This document shows, in pieces, positions 8,004 through 15,881 of a stretch of 39,561 nucleotides of DNA. Made by a program: the position numbers and the translations under genes. Origin of the DNA: Streptomyces sp. CHD11 (lineage in GTDB: Bacteria > Actinomycetota > Actinomycetes > Streptomycetales > Streptomycetaceae); assembly GCF_018638295.1 (NCBI RefSeq), contig NZ_JABTTS010000032.1, positions 73,357-112,917 on the forward strand, read 5' to 3'. Numbering within the stretch: position 1 is the stretch's first letter; every line of letters starts with the position of its first letter. The notes under the pieces are model-generated. The model saw nothing but the letters and a program-made list of their open reading frames with translations. It had not been told where the DNA came from and ran no database searches.

Positions 8004-8516
8004 TCAGCGCTTGCTGTACTGCGGGGCCTTACGGGCCTTCTTCAGACCGGCCTTCTTGCGCTCGACCGCACGGTCGTCGCGCTTGAGGAAGCCGGCCTTC
8101 TTCAGGGCGCCGCGGTTGTTGTCGACGTCCGCCTCGTTCAGCGCACGGGCGACACCCAGACGGAGCGCACCGGCCTGACCGGAGACACCGCCACCCGCGA
8201 TGCGGGCGATGACGTCGTAACGGTCGTCGAGCTCGAGCACCTTGAAGGGCTCGTTGACTTCCTGCTGGTGCACCTTGTTCGGGAAGTAGTCCTCGAGGGT
8301 GCGACCGTTGATCTTCCACTTGCCGGTGCCCGGGACGATCCGGACGCGGGCGATGGCGTTCTTGCGACGGCCCAGCCCGGCGGCCGGCTGGGGCTCGCCG
8401 AAGCGGGAGGCCATGGACTCCGAGGTGTACTCGCCCTCGACGGGCACCTCGGACTCGGTGGTGTAGCTGTCGATGTCAAGCTCTTCGAGCGGCTGCTCGG
8501 CAGTGGTCTCGGCCAC
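8004..8516 (-). CDS. rpsI: 30S ribosomal protein S9
   Basis: S9 sits in the 30S head and its basic C-terminal tail reaches the P-site tRNA. This copy has 170 residues. An acidic N-terminal extension of about 45 residues, common in actinobacteria, precedes the core that begins GLGRRKNAIARVRI. The protein ends with the invariant QYSKR. The GTG at 8516 has GAGGAG four bases upstream. It follows rplM by 42 bases, the widespread rplM-rpsI pair, and ends at a strong terminator. Confidence 0.98.
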   Translation of the reverse strand: MAETTAEQPLEELDIDSYTTESEVPVEGEYTSESMASRFGEPQPAAGLGRRKNAIARVRIVPGTGKWKINGRTLEDYFPNKVHQQEVNEPFKVLELDDRYDVIARIAGGGVSGQAGALRLGVARALNEADVDNNRGALKKAGFLKRDDRAVERKKAGLKKARKAPQYSKR

Positions 8517-8558
8517 GATGCTCCTCAGATTCAGTTCAGTCTTAGGGGGTGGCCGGAC

Positions 8559-9002
8559 TTACTGCGCGACCTGGGTGATCTCGAACGGCACCGGCTGCTG
8601 GGCAGCGTGCGGGTGCTGGTCGCCCGAGTAGACCTTCAGCTTCGACAGCATCTGACGGCCCAGGGTGTTCTTGGGGAGCATGCCCTTGACGGCCTTCTCG
8701 ACGGCCTTCTCGGGGTTCTTCGCGAGCAGCTCGTCGTAGCGGACGGAGCGCAGACCACCCGGGTAGCCCGAGTGGCGGTACGCCATCTTCTGGGTCCGCT
8801 TGTTTCCGGAGAGGTGCACCTTGTCCGCGTTGATGATGATGACGAAGTCACCGGTGTCGACGTGGGGCGCGTAGATCGGCTTGTGCTTGCCGCGCAGGAT
8901 GGAGGCCGCAGTGGTGGCCAGACGACCCAGGACGATGTCCTGAGCGTCGATGACGTGCCACTGGCGCGTCACATCGCCGGGCTTGGGGCTGTACGTACGC
9001 AC
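8559..9002 (-). CDS. rplM: 50S ribosomal protein L13
   Basis: L13 is an early 50S assembly protein that binds 23S rRNA. The 147-residue product starts RTYSPKPGDVTRQWHVIDA and contains LGRLATTAA and the family motif AVKGMLPKN. The GTG at 9002 gives the standard length; longer upstream frames are not homologous. It is first in the rplM-rpsI operon and has a near-consensus promoter about 180 bases upstream. Confidence 0.98.
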   Translation of the reverse strand: MRTYSPKPGDVTRQWHVIDAQDIVLGRLATTAASILRGKHKPIYAPHVDTGDFVIIINADKVHLSGNKRTQKMAYRHSGYPGGLRSVRYDELLAKNPEKAVEKAVKGMLPKNTLGRQMLSKLKVYSGDQHPHAAQQPVPFEITQVAQ

Positions 9003-9185
9003 GGTTCGTAGCCTTCGCTTCTTCAGTGAATGTGGTCCTGACAAGGTCACCGAAGACGATCACGACAGCCCTGACCGCACTGCGGTGACGCAAACCGCGC
9101 GCTGGTCGCTGGTCATCGGTCCGGTGGACCGGTGTAAGGGCCCCTCACGTGAGAATGAGCAAGCCACTACACACAACGAACATGC

Positions 9186-9215
9186 AGAATACCCATGCTC
9201 AGCCAGGCGGGTCAA
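9186..9215 (-). promoter_or_regulatory. Promoter of the rplM-rpsI operon
   Basis: On the minus strand TTGACC (9210-9215) and TATTCT (9186-9191) are 18 bases apart, a close match to the housekeeping sigma consensus. The rest of the 290-base gap between rplM and the upstream membrane protein gene holds no other feature I can name. Confidence 0.65.
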
Positions 9216-9292
9216 AACGAGCTCACCGCCGGTGGCCACAACCGATTCTACGGCCTCACCCGGCGCCTCCCCCGCCTCCCGCGTCCCGCGCA

Positions 9293-10579
9293 TCACACAC
9301 CCTCGCTCCCCCGCACCTCGGACACCACGCCGCCAGGCACCGGACGACCCGGAGTCCGCGACGCCCCAGCCACCCCACGGCCCTCCCGCTCCCCGTCCCG
9401 TTCCCCCCGCTCCCCCTGCTCCCCTCTCTCCCCCTGCTCCCCTCGCTCGCCCCGCACGCAGTGATACGCGACCGTCCCCGCCAGTACACACAGCGTGACC
9501 GCGTCCCGGAAGGCCCGGCGTTTCCCCGACTCCAGCCACGGCCAGGTCACCCCCGGCAGCTGCGGCACCAGCGCGAGCCAGAACCAGGGCCGCCGGGCCA
9601 CCGACCCGGCATACGGCAGGCCGGCGAGCAGCAGGGGCAGGACGACCAGCAGGTAGTGGTTGTAGGAGGGCCGCGACACCAGGAACGCCGAGAGCATCAG
9701 CCCCGCGGACGTCTCGGCGAGGCGCAGCGACACGGGCCCGGGCCCCCGCCAGCGGCGGTACCCGCACCACACCCCGACGGCGGCCGCGAGCAGGGCCAGC
9801 GCCGTGGCCGGCGCCTGGGGCGCGCCGAGCCGGGGCAGCACGGCCGCGGGCCCGGCCTCGTAGAGCCGCACGAAGGCGTCGTCGCCGCTCAGCAGGAAGG
9901 GCAGGGTGCGGGTGAGGAAGCCCGTGGGGTCGGGCAGGAACAGGGCGGCCACCACCGAGGTGACCGCGGGCACCAGAACCACCACGGCCAGTGCCCTCCA
10001 CCGGCGCGCGAAGAGGAACAGCAGCACCATCGGCGCGAGCAGCGGCTTCACCGCCACCGCCACTCCGATGACCGCGCCCGCCGCCGTCCAGCGGCCCCGG
10101 CTCGCCAGCAGCAGGGACAGGGGCAGCGCCAGCGCGGCCGTCACCGTCCAGTTCCCCAGCCGCACCAGCTGCCCGAACGGCGCGAATCCGGCCGCGAGGC
10201 CCAGCAGCCCGAGGGCGGCGAGCCGGCTGTGCAGCGGCACCCGGTGCAGCCGCAGGGCACAGACCCAGCCCAGCGCGAGGGCGACGGTCACCACCACCGG
10301 CACCAGCACATCGAGCACGGACCATGGCAGCAGCGCCTGCGGAACGGCCGCCATGACCGCACTCGGAAAGTAGAGGAAGTGCCGGTCGTCGTAGGGCGAT
10401 CCACCGTCCAGCCAGGTGCGCGCGGCGTCCACGACGATCGCGTTGTCCATGCCTCCGCCCGAGGTCACCAGCACCGTGCGGACCGTCAGCGCCCCCAGCA
10501 CGGCCGCCAGTCCGGCCCACGCGGCGACGCCCGCGGGCCGCACCAACCACCCCGAGATGTCGCTTTTGTCCATCACCAT
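9293..10579 (-). CDS. Polytopic membrane protein, DUF2029/GT87-like glycosyltransferase
   Basis: This 428-residue protein has about ten hydrophobic spans. An acidic loop after the first span (SGGGMDNAIVVDAARTWLDGG, then SPYDDRHFLYFP) fits the GT-C fold in which an aspartate-bearing loop uses a polyprenyl-phosphate sugar. The family includes mycobacterial mannosyltransferases; the substrate here is unknown. The C-terminus carries a low-complexity repeat of RGERGEQGE units. The ATG at 10579 is preferred because the -10-like TAGCGT ends seven bases upstream. It interrupts the ribosomal cluster between rplM and a divergent membrane protein gene. Confidence 0.75.
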   Translation of the reverse strand: MVMDKSDISGWLVRPAGVAAWAGLAAVLGALTVRTVLVTSGGGMDNAIVVDAARTWLDGGSPYDDRHFLYFPSAVMAAVPQALLPWSVLDVLVPVVVTVALALGWVCALRLHRVPLHSRLAALGLLGLAAGFAPFGQLVRLGNWTVTAALALPLSLLLASRGRWTAAGAVIGVAVAVKPLLAPMVLLFLFARRWRALAVVVLVPAVTSVVAALFLPDPTGFLTRTLPFLLSGDDAFVRLYEAGPAAVLPRLGAPQAPATALALLAAAVGVWCGYRRWRGPGPVSLRLAETSAGLMLSAFLVSRPSYNHYLLVVLPLLLAGLPYAGSVARRPWFWLALVPQLPGVTWPWLESGKRRAFRDAVTLCVLAGTVAYHCVRGERGEQGERGEQGERGERDGEREGRGVAGASRTPGRPVPGGVVSEVRGSEGV

Positions 10580-10586
10580 GGGCGCA

Positions 10587-10646
10587 ACGCTACGGCCTGC
10601 GACAGCCGTTGAGGAGGACCAGCACACCCCAAGGCACGTCTAAGAT
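10587..10646. promoter_or_regulatory. Paired -10 elements for two divergent, probably leaderless genes
   Basis: In the 74-base divergent gap, TAGCGT (minus strand, 10587-10592) ends seven bases before the ATG at 10579. TAAGAT (plus strand, 10641-10646) ends seven bases before the ATG at 10654. Neither gene has a good Shine-Dalgarno site. The -35 boxes are weak on both sides. Confidence 0.4.
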
Positions 10647-10653
10647 GCGCCCC

Positions 10654-11568
10654 ATGAGCTTTGGGCAGGGGGGACCTCCGCAGCAGTGGGATCCCTGGAA
10701 ACCGAATTCCCAGCAGCCGCAGCAGCCGCAGCAGCCGTGGAGCGGCGACGGCGGGGGCGGGGGCCAGTCACCCGACTGGGCCGCGCTCGCCGACGCTTCC
10801 GAGGCGCGGGCCAAGCGGCGCCGGCTGCTGTTCATAGGCGGCGGCGCACTCGCCACCGTCGCGATAGGCACGGCCGTGGCGGTCGCCGTCGTCTCGGCGA
10901 ACGGCGGCGACCAGGCCTCACCGGGCGCGTCGTCCCAGCTGCCCGGTGCCACCGACGTCGCCGTACCGAGCCCGACGGGCACGGTCCCGTCGTTCGCCCC
11001 GACCAGCGCCCCGCCTCCACTGGACCCGAACGACTTCATCGCCAGCGCGGTGAAGGACAAGGCCCCGCTCAGCCCCGACATCCTCTTCCCGGGCACCCAG
11101 CTGACCATGGGTGGGACGGTGTACAAGAAGGGCCCGACGGCGGACACCGGGAACTGCGCCTCGGCCGCGAGGGCCACCCTCCCCAAGGCGCTCACCGACA
11201 ACGGCTGCACACGCCTGATCCGGGTCACCTACACCAAGGACGACGTGGCGGTGACGGTGGGCGTCGCCGTCTTCGACACCCAGGCGCAGGCGGCCAAGGC
11301 CCGCGGGCAGACCGACGGCAAGAGCATCGTCAAGTCGCTGTCGGGCGGCGGCGTGAAGGACTTCTGCTCCGGCGCGGTCTGCCGCTCCACCCGCAACGCC
11401 CTCGGCCGCTACGCCTACTTCACCCTGGCCGGCTTCACCGACGGCAAGGACGTGACGGAGAAGGACAAGGCCGTCTTCGCCACCGGCGACGACCTCCAGG
11501 AGTTCACCTTCCGTCAGATCCGCCGCCGGGGCGAGGCCCAGGCATCCGCGGCGGCCCAGGCGGGCTGA
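10654..11568 (+). CDS. Membrane-anchored protein with Gln/Pro-rich N-terminus, hypothetical
   Basis: The 304-residue protein begins MSFGQGGPPQQWDPW and continues with QQPQQP repeats. It then has a basic stretch (EARAKRRR), one membrane span (LLFIGGGALATVAIGTAVAV) and a Ser/Pro/Thr-rich linker. The extracellular domain of about 190 residues contains three cysteine-bearing motifs (TGNCASAA, NGCTRLI, DFCSGAVC). This layout is common among Streptomyces surface proteins, but I do not recognise the external domain. The ATG at 10654 is preferred over 10645 because it fits a leaderless transcript. It is divergent from the GT87-like gene and convergent with truA. Confidence 0.78.
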   Translation: MSFGQGGPPQQWDPWKPNSQQPQQPQQPWSGDGGGGGQSPDWAALADASEARAKRRRLLFIGGGALATVAIGTAVAVAVVSANGGDQASPGASSQLPGATDVAVPSPTGTVPSFAPTSAPPPLDPNDFIASAVKDKAPLSPDILFPGTQLTMGGTVYKKGPTADTGNCASAARATLPKALTDNGCTRLIRVTYTKDDVAVTVGVAVFDTQAQAAKARGQTDGKSIVKSLSGGGVKDFCSGAVCRSTRNALGRYAYFTLAGFTDGKDVTEKDKAVFATGDDLQEFTFRQIRRRGEAQASAAAQAG

Positions 11569-11767
11569 CCGCCGCCCGGTGAGCCCTTCCCTGACAGCGT
11601 GTTCACGTACCTGGTGCCCGCGGCGGCGGAGTCGGCCGCGGGCTCGGTCGCGCCGTCCGGGAAGACCGTCCGGCCGGACCTGAGCAGACCCGGTCGACCT
11701 TCGGCGTCCAGGAACGCGTCCCCTCGAAGGGGATGTCGGTGCACCAGTTGCCGAAGCCGCCCCACCC
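11569..11767 (-). other. Gap with possible decayed coding sequence
   Basis: Between the 3' ends of the membrane protein gene and truA, minus-strand frames show protein-like pieces such as FGNWCTDIPFEG and, in another frame, FPDGATEPAADSAAAGTRY. No start codon or single intact frame joins them. They could be a gene remnant or chance at high GC. A 12-base palindrome GTCCGGCCGGAC lies at 11668-11679. Confidence 0.25.
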
Positions 11768-12610
11768 TCAGCAGCAGCGGGCGGTGGGCAGGGTCCGCTT
11801 GTTGCGGGCTTCCCTGCTGCGGGCCGCCAACTGCTCGTCGGCCGGGTAGCCGACCTCTTCCAGGGTCAGGCCGTGCGGGCGTACGACATGGACGGCCGAG
11901 TCCCGGACGCCCGCCGCCAGGACCTTCCCGGGCCAGTCCGGCGGGCGGTGGCCGTCGCCGACGAACAGCAGGGCGCCGATCAGTGAGCGCACCATGTTGT
12001 GGCAGAAGGCGTCCGCCCGCACGGTGGCGGTGATGATCCCGTCACCGCCGCGCTCCAGGCTCAGCTCCTGGAGCGTCCGGATGGTCGTGGCCCCCTCCCG
12101 CTTCTTGCAGTAGGCGGCGAAGTCGTGCTCCCCCAGCAGCCCGCGCGCGGCCGTTCTCATGGCGTCGACGTCCAACGGCCAGTCGTGCCACAGCACATGA
12201 CCGCGCAGCAGCGGGTCCACTCCCCCGGGGTTGTCGGTGACCCGGTAGGCGTAGCGCCGCCAGATCGCGGAGAACCGCGCGTCGAACCCGGGCGGCGCCT
12301 CCCTGAGCGCCCACACCCGCACGTCCCTCGGCAGCCGCCCGGCGAGCCGCTTCAGCAGCTTGGTGTGGTGCTCGGCCCACACCTCCCGCGGAAGGTCGAC
12401 GTGCGCGACCTGGCCCCGGGCGTGCACACCGGCGTCGGTCCGCCCCGCCACGGTCAGCTCGTACGTCGTCCCCCCGGACCGCGTCACGGTCCGCAGCGCG
12501 TCCTCGATCTCGCCCTGTACGGTCCGCCGTCCCCCGGCCTGCCTGGCCCACCCGGAGAACCCGGCTCCGTCGTAGGAAAGGTCCAGCCGCACCCGCACTT
12601 CGTCACTCAC
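11768..12610 (-). CDS. truA: tRNA pseudouridine(38-40) synthase
   Basis: TruA isomerises uridines 38, 39 and 40 in the tRNA anticodon arm. The 280-residue protein has LSYDGAGFSGWARQ at the N-terminus and the catalytic Asp59 in AGRTDAGVHARGQ. RRYAYRV and the C-terminal FCHNMVRSLIG are also present. The GTG at 12610 gives the MSDEVRVRLDLSYDG start, with GAGAGG a few bases upstream. It follows rplQ, the usual neighbour, but a strong hairpin lies between them, so it may have its own promoter or depend on read-through. Confidence 0.96.
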   Translation of the reverse strand: MSDEVRVRLDLSYDGAGFSGWARQAGGRRTVQGEIEDALRTVTRSGGTTYELTVAGRTDAGVHARGQVAHVDLPREVWAEHHTKLLKRLAGRLPRDVRVWALREAPPGFDARFSAIWRRYAYRVTDNPGGVDPLLRGHVLWHDWPLDVDAMRTAARGLLGEHDFAAYCKKREGATTIRTLQELSLERGGDGIITATVRADAFCHNMVRSLIGALLFVGDGHRPPDWPGKVLAAGVRDSAVHVVRPHGLTLEEVGYPADEQLAARSREARNKRTLPTARCC

Positions 12611-12635
12611 ACCGAGATCCTCTCACCCACGAGAA

Positions 12636-12668
12636 GCGGGCCCGCTCCTTCGGAAGGAACGGGCCCGC
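12636..12668 (-). terminator. Strong hairpin after rplQ
   Basis: GCGGGCCCG (12636-12644) pairs with CGGGCCCGC (12660-12668). After one mismatch the stem continues with TCCTT/AAGGA closing a three-base loop. It lies 86 bases after the rplQ stop and 26 bases before the truA GTG, on the minus strand. It probably ends the alpha-operon transcript. Confidence 0.75.
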
Positions 12669-12753
12669 AGCGCGCCCCAGAGGGACGCCGGGAACTGTGC
12701 GACCGGCCACGAAGAATCCGCAGCCGCGAACGACCAGTCCCCCATCAGAACGC

Positions 12754-13269
12754 TTACGCGTCCTTCGGCTCCTCGGCCGGGGCAGCCTCGACCGCCTCGT
12801 CCTTGGACAGGTCCGCCTTGGTCTCGGCGGCCTCAGCGTCAGCGCCCTCGGCGTCCTTCGCGGAACGCTTCGTCGCAGCCTCGGCCTCGCCGACCGCGGT
12901 CTGCTGAACCGTCAGCGCCTCGACCAGCTCGATGACGGCCATGGGCGCGTTGTCGCCACGGCGGTTACCGATCTTGGTGATGCGGGTGTAGCCACCGGGA
13001 CGGTTCTCGTACCGCGGGCCGATCTCGGTGAAGAGCGTGTGGACGATGCTCTTGTCCGTGATGACCTGGAGCACCTGACGGCGGTTGTGAAGGTCGCCCT
13101 TCTTCGCCTTGGTGACCAGACGCTCGGCGTACGGACGCAGCTTGCGCGCCTTCGCCTCGGTGGTGGTGATGCGGCCGTGCTCGAACAGCGCCTTCGCGAG
13201 GTTCGCGAGGAGGAGCTTCTCGTGCGCGGCGCTGCCGCCCATACGGGCACCCTTGGTGGGCCTCGGCAT
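12754..13269 (-). CDS. rplQ: 50S ribosomal protein L17
   Basis: L17 lies near the peptide exit of the 50S subunit. The core of about 120 residues starts MPRPTKGARMGGSAAHE and includes RPYAERLVTKAKKGD and GGYTRITKIGNRRGDNAPM. A further 50 residues form an acidic alanine-rich tail (ending APAEEPKDA), usual for Streptomyces and likely disordered. AGGAG lies six bases before the ATG. It follows rpoA after an unusually long hairpin-bearing gap of 204 bases. Confidence 0.98.
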   Translation of the reverse strand: MPRPTKGARMGGSAAHEKLLLANLAKALFEHGRITTTEAKARKLRPYAERLVTKAKKGDLHNRRQVLQVITDKSIVHTLFTEIGPRYENRPGGYTRITKIGNRRGDNAPMAVIELVEALTVQQTAVGEAEAATKRSAKDAEGADAEAAETKADLSKDEAVEAAPAEEPKDA

Positions 13270-13350
13270 GGTGTTTCTCCTAGGTGTCTGCCCCGGCCGT
13301 ATCAGGTACCGGAGTCAGTATCCGAGCAGACGGTTGTCTGTCGGAGATCC

Positions 13351-13374
13351 GGGGCGACCCCGAAGGGGCGCCCC
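13351..13374 (-). other. Tight hairpin between rpoA and rplQ
   Basis: GGGGCG plus CCCC (with one bulged A) pairs with GGGGCGCCCC across a three-base loop, giving ten pairs within 24 bases. It sits mid-way in the rpoA-rplQ gap. The sequence just to its right repeats the GGAAGGGGCG theme. It may act as an attenuator or RNA-stability element. Confidence 0.5.
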
Positions 13375-13473
13375 GGAAGGGGCGCGGGGAGGTGTCGGTA
13401 TGCGACTCCGTCGCGGGGGCGCGACAAGCCACAGCGGACCCGCACCCGAGAATCAGGCCTCCTCGCGGAGCGC

Positions 13474-14496
13474 CTAGTACTGCTCGGTCTCCACGAAGCC
13501 CGCGTCCGCGTCGTCGTCCGCGCCGAACGCGTCCGCAGCGGCGGTGGGGTCGAACCCGGGGGGCGAGTCCTTCAGCGCGAGACCCATGCCCGCCAGCTTC
13601 GCCTTGACCTCGTCGATCGACTTCGCACCGAAGTTGCGGATGTCGAGCAGGTCGGCCTCGCTGCGCGCGACGAGCTCACCCACGGAGTGGATGCCCTCAC
13701 GCTTGAGGCAGTTGTACGACCGAACGGTGAGCTCCAGCTCCTCGATCGGCAGCGCCAGATCGGCGGCGAGGGCGGCGTCCGTGGGCGACGGGCCCATGTC
13801 GATGCCCTCGGCGTCGATGTTGAGCTCGCGGGCCAGACCGAACAGCTCGACCAGGGTCTTACCGGCCGACGCCATGGCGTCACGCGGACGCATGGCCTGC
13901 TTGGTCTCGACGTCGACGATCAGCTTGTCGAAGTCGGTGCGCTGCTCGACACGGGTCGCCTCGACCTTGTAGGTGACCTTGAGAACCGGCGAGTAGATCG
14001 AGTCGACCGGGATGCGCCCGATCTCCTGACCGACCTGCTTGTTCTGCACGGCCGAGACGTAACCGCGGCCGCGCTCGACCGTCAGCTCCATCTCCAGCTT
14101 GCCCTTGCCGTTGAGCGTGGCGAGGACGAGGTCGGGGTTGTGCACCTCGACACCGGCCGGCGGGGCGATGTCGGCGGCGGTGACCAGACCCGGGCCCTGC
14201 TTGCGCAGGTACATCACGACCGGCTCGTCGTGCTCCGAGGAGACGACCAGCTGCTTGATGTTGAGGATCAGGTCGGTGACGTCCTCCTTGACGCCCGGCA
14301 CGGTGGTGAACTCGTGCAGGACGCCGTCGATGCGGATGCTGGTGACAGCGGCACCGGGGATCGACGACAGGAGGGTACGGCGGAGGGAGTTGCCGAGGGT
14401 GTAGCCGAAGCCCGGCTCCAGCGGCTCGATCACGAACCGGGAGCGGAATTCGTCGACGACCTCTTCGGTCAACGAGGGACGCTGAGCGATCAGCAT
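13474..14496 (-). CDS. rpoA: DNA-directed RNA polymerase alpha subunit
   Basis: The alpha dimer nucleates RNA polymerase assembly and its C-terminal domain contacts UP elements and activators. The 340-residue protein begins MLIAQRPSLTEEVVDE. The assembly domain contains FGYTLGNSLRRTLLSSIPGAA. The CTD near residues 250-310 holds SYNCLKREGIHSVGEL and LLDIRNFGAKSIDEVK, and an acidic tail ends ETEQY. GAAGGATC lies eight bases before the ATG. The gap to rpsK holds strong hairpins and a candidate promoter, so rpoA may be expressed apart from the ribosomal genes upstream. Confidence 0.99.
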   Translation of the reverse strand: MLIAQRPSLTEEVVDEFRSRFVIEPLEPGFGYTLGNSLRRTLLSSIPGAAVTSIRIDGVLHEFTTVPGVKEDVTDLILNIKQLVVSSEHDEPVVMYLRKQGPGLVTAADIAPPAGVEVHNPDLVLATLNGKGKLEMELTVERGRGYVSAVQNKQVGQEIGRIPVDSIYSPVLKVTYKVEATRVEQRTDFDKLIVDVETKQAMRPRDAMASAGKTLVELFGLARELNIDAEGIDMGPSPTDAALAADLALPIEELELTVRSYNCLKREGIHSVGELVARSEADLLDIRNFGAKSIDEVKAKLAGMGLALKDSPPGFDPTAAADAFGADDDADAGFVETEQY

Positions 14497-14521
14497 GGAG
14501 AGATCCTTCAGTCAGGGGCGC

Positions 14522-14551
14522 CCGCTATTTGACGCCCGACCAGTACTGCAA
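14522..14551 (-). promoter_or_regulatory. Candidate rpoA promoter
   Basis: On the minus strand TTGCAG (14546-14551) and TAGCGG (14522-14527) are 18 bases apart. The predicted start is about 20 bases before the rpoA ATG and lies downstream of both hairpins in this gap, which would allow rpoA to be transcribed independently. Confidence 0.4.
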
Positions 14552-14556
14552 GGGTA

Positions 14557-14590
14557 CGGGCGATACGACCCGAAAGAGTCGTACCGCCCG
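14557..14590 (-). other. 13-bp hairpin in the rpsK-rpoA gap
   Basis: Bases 14557-14569 pair with 14578-14590 around an eight-base loop. The single imperfection is an A-C mismatch if read from the plus strand but a G-U pair in the minus-strand RNA. This supports a structure selected in the rpsK-to-rpoA transcript. Confidence 0.5.
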
Positions 14591-14616
14591 GAAAACCCTG
14601 GTGAAGCGAGATCACA

Positions 14617-14662
14617 CGCGACGGCGCGGATCCTCCCCGCGGCGGCGGGGAGGGCCGTCGCG
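14617..14662 (-). terminator. Two-tier hairpin directly after rpsK
   Basis: CGCGACGGC (14617-14625) pairs with GCCGTCGCG (14654-14662), and inside it CCTCCCCGC (14632-14640) pairs with GCGGGGAGG (14645-14653) across a four-base loop. The structure starts five bases after the rpsK stop. It is either a terminator with partial read-through or an RNA-stability element. Confidence 0.6.
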
Positions 14663-14667
14663 CGAAA

Positions 14668-15072
14668 TCAGACGCGGCGGCGCTTGGGCGGGCGGCAGCC
14701 GTTGTGCGGGGTCGGGGTGACGTCCTGGATGGAGCCGACCTCGAGGCCCGTGGCCTGCAGGGAGCGGATCGCGGTCTCACGACCGGAGCCCGGGCCCTTG
14801 ACGAACACGTCGACCTTGCGCATGCCGTGCTCCTGGGCGCGGCGGGCAGCCGACTCGGCGGCCATCTGCGCGGCGAACGGCGTGGACTTCCGGGAACCCT
14901 TGAAGCCGACGTGGCCGGCGGAGGCCCAGGAGATCACGTTGCCGGTCGGGTCCGTGATGGAGACGATCGTGTTGTTGAACGTGCTCTTGATGTGCGCGTG
15001 GCCGTGAGCGACGTTCTTCTTTTCCTTGCGGCGCACCTTCTTGGCAGCGCCCTGACGACCCTTGGGGGGCAT
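14668..15072 (-). CDS. rpsK: 30S ribosomal protein S11
   Basis: S11 lies on the 30S platform near mRNA at the E site. The 134-residue protein has a basic N-terminus (MPPKGRQGAAKKVRRKEKK), then HIKSTFNNTIVSITD, GFKGSRKSTPFAAQMAAE and KGPGSGRETAIRSLQ. It ends with the typical HNGCRPPKRRRV. AGGAG lies six bases before the ATG. It follows rpsM by 64 bases. Confidence 0.98.
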   Translation of the reverse strand: MPPKGRQGAAKKVRRKEKKNVAHGHAHIKSTFNNTIVSITDPTGNVISWASAGHVGFKGSRKSTPFAAQMAAESAARRAQEHGMRKVDVFVKGPGSGRETAIRSLQATGLEVGSIQDVTPTPHNGCRPPKRRRV

Positions 15073-15136
15073 CTATTACTCCTACGGGAGGTGGTCGGTC
15101 CTGCAGCAAGACCGCTGGATGAGCGTCCGCTGAGGA

Positions 15137-15517
15137 CTACTTCTTGCCCGGCTTCTTCTTGCCGGCGATGGCGCGACGCGGGCCCTTGCGGGTACGCGCG
15201 TTGGTGCTGGTGCGCTGACCGCGGACGGGCAGACCACGACGGTGTCGCAGACCCTGGTAGGTACCGATCTCGACCTTGCGGCGGATGTCGGCCTGGATCT
15301 CGCGACGGAGGTCGCCCTCGGTCTTGATGTTGTTGTCCACGAACTCACGGATCGCGACGAGCTGCTCCTCGGAGAGGTCGCGAACGCGGGTGTTCGGGTC
15401 GACGCCGGTAGCGGCCAGCGTCTGCTGCGAAAGGGTCCGGCCGATGCCGAACACATAGGTGAGGGCGATCTCCACGCGCTTTTCGCGCGGGATGTCAACA
15501 CCGGAAACGCGTGCCAT
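15137..15517 (-). CDS. rpsM: 30S ribosomal protein S13
   Basis: S13 is in the 30S head, bridges to the 50S subunit (contacting L5) and touches P-site tRNA with its tail. The 126-residue protein starts MARVSGVDIPREKRVEIALTY. It contains GLRHRRGLPVRGQRT and a lysine-rich end (GKKKPGKK). GGAG lies eight bases before the ATG. The upstream gap to rpmJ is 191 bases and full of hairpins. Confidence 0.98.
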   Translation of the reverse strand: MARVSGVDIPREKRVEIALTYVFGIGRTLSQQTLAATGVDPNTRVRDLSEEQLVAIREFVDNNIKTEGDLRREIQADIRRKVEIGTYQGLRHRRGLPVRGQRTSTNARTRKGPRRAIAGKKKPGKK

Positions 15518-15571
15518 TCAATGGCTCCAGTTAGTTGTCGGAGGTCTTCCGCAGGCCCGCTTCCCAGCCCG

Positions 15572-15690
15572 CCGTACGAGGTACGGACCGGGTCCCCGGC
15601 CTCCGAGCCGGGGGTGTCGAGCCATACGGCTCGGGACCTGCGTATGAACGTGTACTGCTCGCGTCGCGCGAAGTTCTGCGAAGTCGCAGA
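15572..15690 (-). other. Series of four small hairpins between rpmJ and rpsM
   Basis: Within the 191-base gap four perfect stems follow one another: 15572-15577 with 15581-15586, 15594-15600 with 15607-15613, 15618-15623 with 15628-15633, and 15675-15680 with 15685-15690. No other feature is evident here. Such structure may protect or attenuate the transcript. Confidence 0.45.
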
Positions 15691-15708
15691 GGGTCGATCG
15701 TGCTGCGG

Positions 15709-15822
15709 TCAGCCCTGGCGCTGCTTGTGGCGCGGGTTGTCGCAGATGACCATGACCCGGCCGTGACGGCGGATCACCCTGCACTTGTCGCAGATCTTCT
15801 TGACGCTCGGCTTGACCTTCAT
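15709..15822 (-). CDS. rpmJ: 50S ribosomal protein L36, zinc-binding form
   Basis: This 37-residue protein reads MKVKPSVKKICDKC at the start and ends HKQRQG. Cys11, Cys14, Cys27 and His32 form the zinc ribbon, so this is the C+ form, as opposed to the zinc-free paralogue many Streptomyces carry elsewhere. It follows infA by 59 bases, the standard infA-rpmJ-rpsM order. It is too short for many gene callers. Confidence 0.97.
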   Translation of the reverse strand: MKVKPSVKKICDKCRVIRRHGRVMVICDNPRHKQRQG

Positions 15823-15881
15823 GGGTGTGAGGTTCTCCGGGTCAGTGCCATCACCCCGGCGAACCGGGGCGCGGGCAAGAT

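Noticed and set aside
12697..14532. Long plus-strand frame opposite rplQ and rpoA
   Set aside because: It mirrors two certain genes on the other strand and has a low-complexity Arg/Asp/Val composition.
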